This document shows positions 61,101 through 64,000 of a stretch of 64,000 nucleotides of DNA, in pieces. How positions within the stretch are numbered: position 1 is the stretch's first letter; each line of letters opens with the position of its first letter. Position numbers and translations under genes: made by a program. The notes beneath the pieces are model-generated. The model was given only the letters and a program-made list of their open reading frames with translations, ran no database searches and was not told the origin of the DNA. Origin of the DNA: Bin5 sp965204705. GTDB lineage: Bacteria > Chloroflexota > Anaerolineae > Caldilineales > Caldilineaceae. The stretch is from positions 4,650,001 to 4,714,000 of the forward strand of contig OZ242006.1 of the NCBI GenBank assembly GCA_965204705.1, in the 5' to 3' direction.

Positions 61101-62851
61101 TCGGTAAGACGGATGACATTGGAGCCATCGTCGTTCATCAGGTAGATGTCATAGTTGCCACCGCGGTTGGAGTCAAAGAGGATCAGGGAAGGGGTGTCGG
61201 GCTGCGCCTCAGTGACTATCGCGGGCACAAACTCTGACCAGGGGCTGACGTCGCCGGCGGCATTGACCGCGCCTACTGCGTAGTAGTAGGTCGTGCCGAC
61301 TGCGAGCCGGTCGTGGCGGAAGGTCGTGTCGGTCAGGTTATTACCGCCAATCTGCAGCCAGTCGTCGGCTTGGGTCCATACCCAGAGTTCGTAGCGGACT
61401 GCGCCGGTGACGGCGTCCCACGTCAGATTGACTGCGCCCGCGGTTGGCTGTGCGGTCAGGGCAGGCGCTGGCAGCGCGGGCGGCGTTGGCGTCGGCGTAG
61501 CAGTGGACGTTGCGGTAGGCGTTGTGGACGAAGCAGGGGTAGAGGTAGGCGTTGTTGTTGCGGAATGTGTGCCGGTTACGGTGGCGGGGATCGGTTCGGA
61601 CCAGTCCGTTGTTTCGCCGGAGCCGCTGACGGCGCGTATTGAATAGTAGTATTCAGTGCCTGCTGAGAGTCCGGTGTGGGTATAGCTCGTGCCGGTCAGG
61701 TTGTCGGGGCCGATCGGTATCCAGCCCCCTGCTGAAGTCCACGACCATAGTTCGTAGCGGACTGCGGCGGCCACGGCGTCCCAGTTCAGAATCACCGTAT
61801 ACGCATCTGGCTGGGCGGTAAGAGTGGGGACGACCAGTGGGGGCGGCGTCGATGTCAGTGTGATCGTTGGCGTAGCTGTCTTTGTCGGCGTCGGCGTGAA
61901 TGGAGGTGTCGGGGTTGGGGTAGGTGTCGGGGTTGGTGTCGGGATTGGTGTCGACGTCAGCGTCGGAGTTGGGGTTGGTGTCGACGTCAGAGCCGGCGTC
62001 CATGTAGGCGTCGGCGTGTTTGCAGGCGTTGTATTCGGCGAAGTCGATGTTGCCGTTGGGGTTGTAGTCGGGGTCGGTGTTGAGGTGGGCGTTTTCTCAG
62101 GGAAGGAGGTGACCGATATTGGTTGCGACCATGGGCCTGTAGCACCGGAGTCGTTGACGGCACGAGCCTGGTAGTAGAAGGTCGTGTTTGGCAAAGGGAA
62201 GAAGTGGGTGTAGCTGGTTGCGCTCAGGGTGTCACCGCCGAGGTTTTGCCATCCCGGGGTATGGTCCCACCACGTCCAGAGCTCGTAGCGGTCGGCGCCG
62301 GTTACAGCGTCCCAACTCAACACCGCCGTGCCGTAGTTGTTTCGCGCGGGCGGTGCGCCTACGGGTGGGGGCGGAGCGTTGGGATGCGGGGTCGGTACGG
62401 GGCGTGCCTGTGCGGACAGCACCGGCGCGGCCAGATCTGCGGGAACGGTAACGGCGACGGGCTGGGACCATTGGCTGGCGCGGCCGAAGGCGTCGAGGGC
62501 GCGTATCTGATAGTAGTAGACGGTGCTATTGGAGGCACCGGAGTGGGTGTAGCTGGTTGCAGTAAGATCGTCGCCGCCGAGCTGTATCCAGCCGTCGGCC
62601 TCGGTCCAGGACCAGAGTTCGTAGCGCACGGCTCCGGGCACGGCCGACCAGCGCAACTCGATGGCGCCGTCTTCCCGTTGCGCGGTCAGTTGGGGGACGG
62701 AGAGGGTGGATGCCGGTGAAGATTGCTGGGCCAGGGCGACGCTGGCGCAGGCCAGAAGAGCGGCGAAGAGAGTCAGGAGGGACGCCGCCGCTGCCGCCCA
62801 GTTTGGGTGGGAGTTGGTGTTTCGCTGGTCGCAGTTCGTGACGGAATCAGC
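58187..62851 (-). CDS. Giant exported protein: six FN3-like modules and three TolB-like propellers
   Basis: The open frame reaches 62851; roughly 1,550 residues. A signal-like stretch (SLLTLFAALLACASVALAQQ, around 62783-62724) is followed by FN3-like modules, each with the motif RYELW, at four N-terminal places, then three six-bladed propellers separated by one FN3-like module each. Every propeller has six PD40 blades of the form RDGNxEIYxMNxDG...LT...PxWSPDG. Thr/Pro-rich linkers lie between modules 2-4. The likely role is surface or extracellular recognition. Oddity: no ATG, GTG or TTG exists in frame before the signal; the first canonical start codon (62656) lies inside the first FN3-like module. 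Adjacent pheS ends at 62847, overlapping the first bases of the frame. Confidence 0.8.
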   Translation of the reverse strand, partial: ADSVTNCDQRNTNSHPNWAAAAASLLTLFAALLACASVALAQQSSPASTLSVPQLTAQREDGAIELRWSAVPGAVRYELWSWTEADGWIQLGGDDLTATSYTHSGASNSTVYYYQIRALDAFGRASQWSQPVAVTVPADLAAPVLSAQARPVPTPHPNAPPPPVGAPPARNNYGTAVLSWDAVTGADRYELWTWWDHTPGWQNLGGDTLSATSYTHFFPLPNTTFYYQARAVNDSGATGPWSQPISVTSFPEKTPTSTPTPTTTPTATSTSPNTTPANTPTPTWTPALTSTPTPTPTLTSTPIPTPTPTPTPTPTPPFTPTPTKTATPTITLTSTPPPLVVPTLTAQPDAYTVILNWDAVAAAVRYELWSWTSAGGWIPIGPDNLTGTSYTHTGLSAGTEYYYSIRAVSGSGETTDWSEPIPATVTGTHSATTTPTSTPASSTTPTATSTATPTPTPPALPAPALTAQPTAGAVNLTWDAVTGAVRYELWVWTQADDWLQIGGNNLTDTTFRHDRLAVGTTYYYAVGAVNAAGDVSPWSEFVPAIVTEAQPDTPSLILFDSNRGGNYDIYLMNDDGSNVIRLTDHTAWDNSPAWSPDGNRIAFDSFRDGNFEIYVMNADGTGPVNITNCPGGDENPSWSPDGKRIAFASTRDGNSEIYVMNADGAGAIRLTDHPEHDSTPAWSPDGKRIAFTSYRDGNSEIYVMNADGTGLTRLTHNPEGNLSPAWSPDGGKIAYVRTQDRRHNIHIMNADGSGSTRLTEAIDGTSNPSWSPDGNRMAFAAFVDSDRELFVINIDGSGLTRLTENPASDVAPSWRPSSAPIVSLPVPTVPVLSAAAEQGEIQLRWTPVTAAVRYELWSWTTAGGWVQIGGYNLRSVTFKHIAPEAGIDYTYRVRRVDADGVVGEWSQPVSASLNAAQARVPARIAFTSDRDGNDEIYIMNADGAGLTRLTNSSFNDWFPVWSPDGARIAFVSDRVVDWEIYVINADGTGLTQLTDHYRSNLYPSWSPDGAWLAFESTRDGNGEIYLMKDDGTEVTRLTNQPQWDGFPAWSPDGRRIAFYSRRDGNNEIYLMNIDGSGLIRLTYSPLNDWFASWSPDGNKLAYQSGYNGLHEIYVINADGTGTTRLTYNLADDLYPTWSEDGSRISFTSDRSGNWEIYAINADGSGLTRLTDNPARDVDPSWSRSPRPLAQTPPPTAPQLNVQAAAGEVQLTWTQVSGAARYELWAWDAAENRLQIGGHYLTGTSFKHDDLAVGETYRYQVRAVNLAGVYGPWSQRLSATVTSPAADTQSRIVFHAYNDGNYEIYATSDSGQSWNRLTNHFASDRYPAWSPDGSRIAFQSLRDGNWEIYLMNADGSNLTRLTNHPASDTLAVWSPDSNRIAFQSFRDGNWEIYLTDADGSNLTRLTDDSHSDQFPTWSPDGNRVAFESFRDNNLDLYLINVDGTGPARLTTHPESDAHPDWSPDGRSIAFTSGRAGSTDVYLINIDGSGLTRLTTYPGWDADPSWSPDGSKIAFESRRNQILDVYVMNADGSDPIRLTRQTSDEGAPSWGPYLPR

Positions 62852-63884
62852 CTACGCGCTCGAGGAAGCGGACGTCGTTGGTGAAGAAGTAGCGGATGTC
62901 GTCGATGCCGTATTTGAGCATGGCGATGCGCTCGGGGCCCATGCCGAAGGCGAAGCCGCTGTAGACGGCGGGGTCGTAGCCGCCATTTTGGAGGACGATG
63001 GGATGGACCATGCCGGCGCCGAGGATTTCGAGCCAGCCGGTGTTTTTGCAGATGCGGCAGCCTTTGGCTTCGCAGAGGACGCAGCCGGCGTCGACTTCGA
63101 CGCTGGGCTCGGTGAAGGGGAAGTAGCTTTTGCGGAAGCGGAGGGCGCAGCCTACTCCGAACATCTGATTGGCGAAGTTGACGAGCGTGCCTTTGAGGTC
63201 GCTGAAGGTCACGTTGTGGCCGACGACGAGGCCCTCGACCTGGTGGAACATCATGTCGTAGCGGGCGCTGACATCTTCGTGGCGGTAGCATTTCCCCGGC
63301 AATATAACACGAATCGGCTCCGGGCAGTATTCGCGCATGGCGTGGATCTGGCCGGGGCTGGTGTGCGTGCGGAGGATGACGCCGGGGGTGGTGGTGTAGA
63401 AGGTGTCCCACATGTCGCGGGCGGGGTGGCCGGGCGGGATGTTGAGGAGGCCGAAGTTGTAGTCGTCGGTTTCGACTTCGGGTGAGTCGTAGACTTGGAA
63501 GCCCATCTGGCCGAAGATGTGGGCGATTTCGCGCAGGGTCTGGTTGCTGGGATGGATTTTGCCGAGGGTGGGTCTGCGGCCGGGCATGGTGACGTCGACG
63601 CCTTCGGCGGCGAGGGTACGCTCCATCTCCTGGTTGCGGATGGCTTCCTGGCGGGTGTGCAGGGCCTCTTCGAGGCGGTTTTTGAGCTGGTTGCCGGCGC
63701 GGCCGGCGGCGGGGCGTTCTTCGCGGGGCAGGTCGCTGAGTCCGCGCAGGAAGTTGGTGATGGCGCCGTTGCGGCCGAGGTAGTCGCGGAACCAGGCTTC
63801 GGTGGCTTCGACTGTTTCGGTGGCGGCCAGTTCTTCTTGTGCGCGGGTCTGGAGGTCTTCAAGCGCCTGCATGTTTTCGGTCAT
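62847..63884 (-). CDS. pheS: Phenylalanyl-tRNA synthetase alpha subunit PheS
   Basis: A 345-residue alpha subunit of the heterotetrameric synthetase that charges tRNA-Phe. Helical N-terminal arm (ALEDLQTRAQEELAATE), then class II motifs: motif 1 region GRRPTLGKIHPSNQTLREIAHIF, motif 2 PGKCYRHEDVSARYDMMFHQVEG and motif 3 FAFGMGPERIAMLKYGIDDIR. CVLCEAKGCRICKNTGW has four cysteines that probably bind zinc. ATG 63884 is chosen because TGATG overlaps the preceding stop, and it gives family length; the frame extends to 63953. The pheT gene is not seen downstream, where the propeller protein lies instead. Confidence 0.96.
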   Translation of the reverse strand: MTENMQALEDLQTRAQEELAATETVEATEAWFRDYLGRNGAITNFLRGLSDLPREERPAAGRAGNQLKNRLEEALHTRQEAIRNQEMERTLAAEGVDVTMPGRRPTLGKIHPSNQTLREIAHIFGQMGFQVYDSPEVETDDYNFGLLNIPPGHPARDMWDTFYTTTPGVILRTHTSPGQIHAMREYCPEPIRVILPGKCYRHEDVSARYDMMFHQVEGLVVGHNVTFSDLKGTLVNFANQMFGVGCALRFRKSYFPFTEPSVEVDAGCVLCEAKGCRICKNTGWLEILGAGMVHPIVLQNGGYDPAVYSGFAFGMGPERIAMLKYGIDDIRYFFTNDVRFLERVG

Positions 63885-64000
63885 CAGCTTAGAATTCTGG
63901 TTACAATTGGACCAATCGCGCCGGCGGCTGCAATGCCGACACCGATAATCCATTTCATCCCATTCAGTTCAGAACGAACTCGCTCGACATCGGTACGGAC
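63884..64000 (-). CDS. Small membrane protein, C-terminal end only (cut by window edge)
   Basis: The minus-strand frame from the window edge (64000) reads VRTDVERVRSELNGMKWIIG, then a hydrophobic segment (WIIGVGIAAAGAIGPIVTRIL), to a stop at 63884-63886. The length visible is 38 residues. The pattern (charged helix, then one transmembrane helix at the end) resembles tail-anchored coiled-coil proteins. Its stop overlaps the pheS start codon as TGATG, so it is probably expressed with pheS. Family not recognised. Confidence 0.55.
   Translation of the reverse strand, partial: VRTDVERVRSELNGMKWIIGVGIAAAGAIGPIVTRILS

Overview
The window looks like one stretch of a GC-rich chromosome from the phylum Chloroflexota, perhaps near the Caldilineae/Anaerolineae. 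This placement is an inference from gene content: a complete eight-gene F1Fo-ATP synthase operon, a CcmH homologue with extra cysteines, many secreted TolB-propeller, glycosidase-like and SH3 proteins, and GC-rich intergenic hairpin repeats. No rRNA gene was seen to confirm it, and no tRNA, CRISPR array, phage or plasmid module was found.

Layout. 1-6,400: end of an NAD(P)H-hydrate dehydratase gene, KDPG-type aldolase, plsX, a NERD-like membrane protein, radC, a coiled-coil DUF3782-like protein and a ThiO-like oxidase. 6,500-9,700: three minus-strand enzymes (PQQ-type sugar dehydrogenase lipoprotein, PhyH dioxygenase, metal-dependent cyclase). 9,799-11,772: a consensus sigma-70 promoter driving a DtxR/MntR regulator followed by CcmH-like and CcmG-like genes. 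11,822-12,656: MITE copy 1 and a frameshifted MNT-type nucleotidyltransferase. 12,684-15,006: rimO and a methyltransferase. 15,100-21,700: aldehyde dehydrogenase, a second PhyH protein, an FGGY kinase and proBA. 21,811-23,500: an intact IS982-like element next to MITE copy 2, whose 10-bp target duplication is perfect. 23,866-29,319: a large secreted glycosidase-like protein, an Rpn-like nuclease with a 9-residue repeat, and a sialidase-like protein.

29,392-36,260 holds atpBEFHAGDC on the minus strand with a candidate promoter upstream. 36,634-44,335 holds a minus-strand Ser/Thr kinase divergent from an FHA-winged-helix regulator, which starts a likely co-transcribed run: regulator, hemW, HAD phosphatase, coaD, coiled-coil protein, glycosidase-like protein and solute-binding protein, ended by a terminator at 44,371-44,406. 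44,408-49,939 is minus strand: ilvE, a zinc carboxypeptidase, and a VWA protein with a MoxR ATPase. 50,061-50,434 is MITE copy 3. 50,671-55,444: M20 peptidase, YcaQ-like glycosylase and an SLC12-like transporter. 55,682-57,616: two four-helix-bundle (S23) paralogues flanking an HpcH/HpaI aldolase. 58,187-62,851: a roughly 1,550-residue exported protein with six FN3-like modules and three six-bladed propellers, without a canonical start codon before its signal sequence. The window ends with pheS, whose start overlaps the stop of a small membrane protein cut by the window edge.

Most genes are metabolic or housekeeping. The most unusual material is the non-autonomous element family and its hairpin modules, the CAGTGGT-type heptamer repeats placed even inside the atp operon, the kinase/FHA pair, the regulator-Ccm operon, and the start problem of the triple-propeller protein. 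No unmistakably new defence or biosynthetic system was found.
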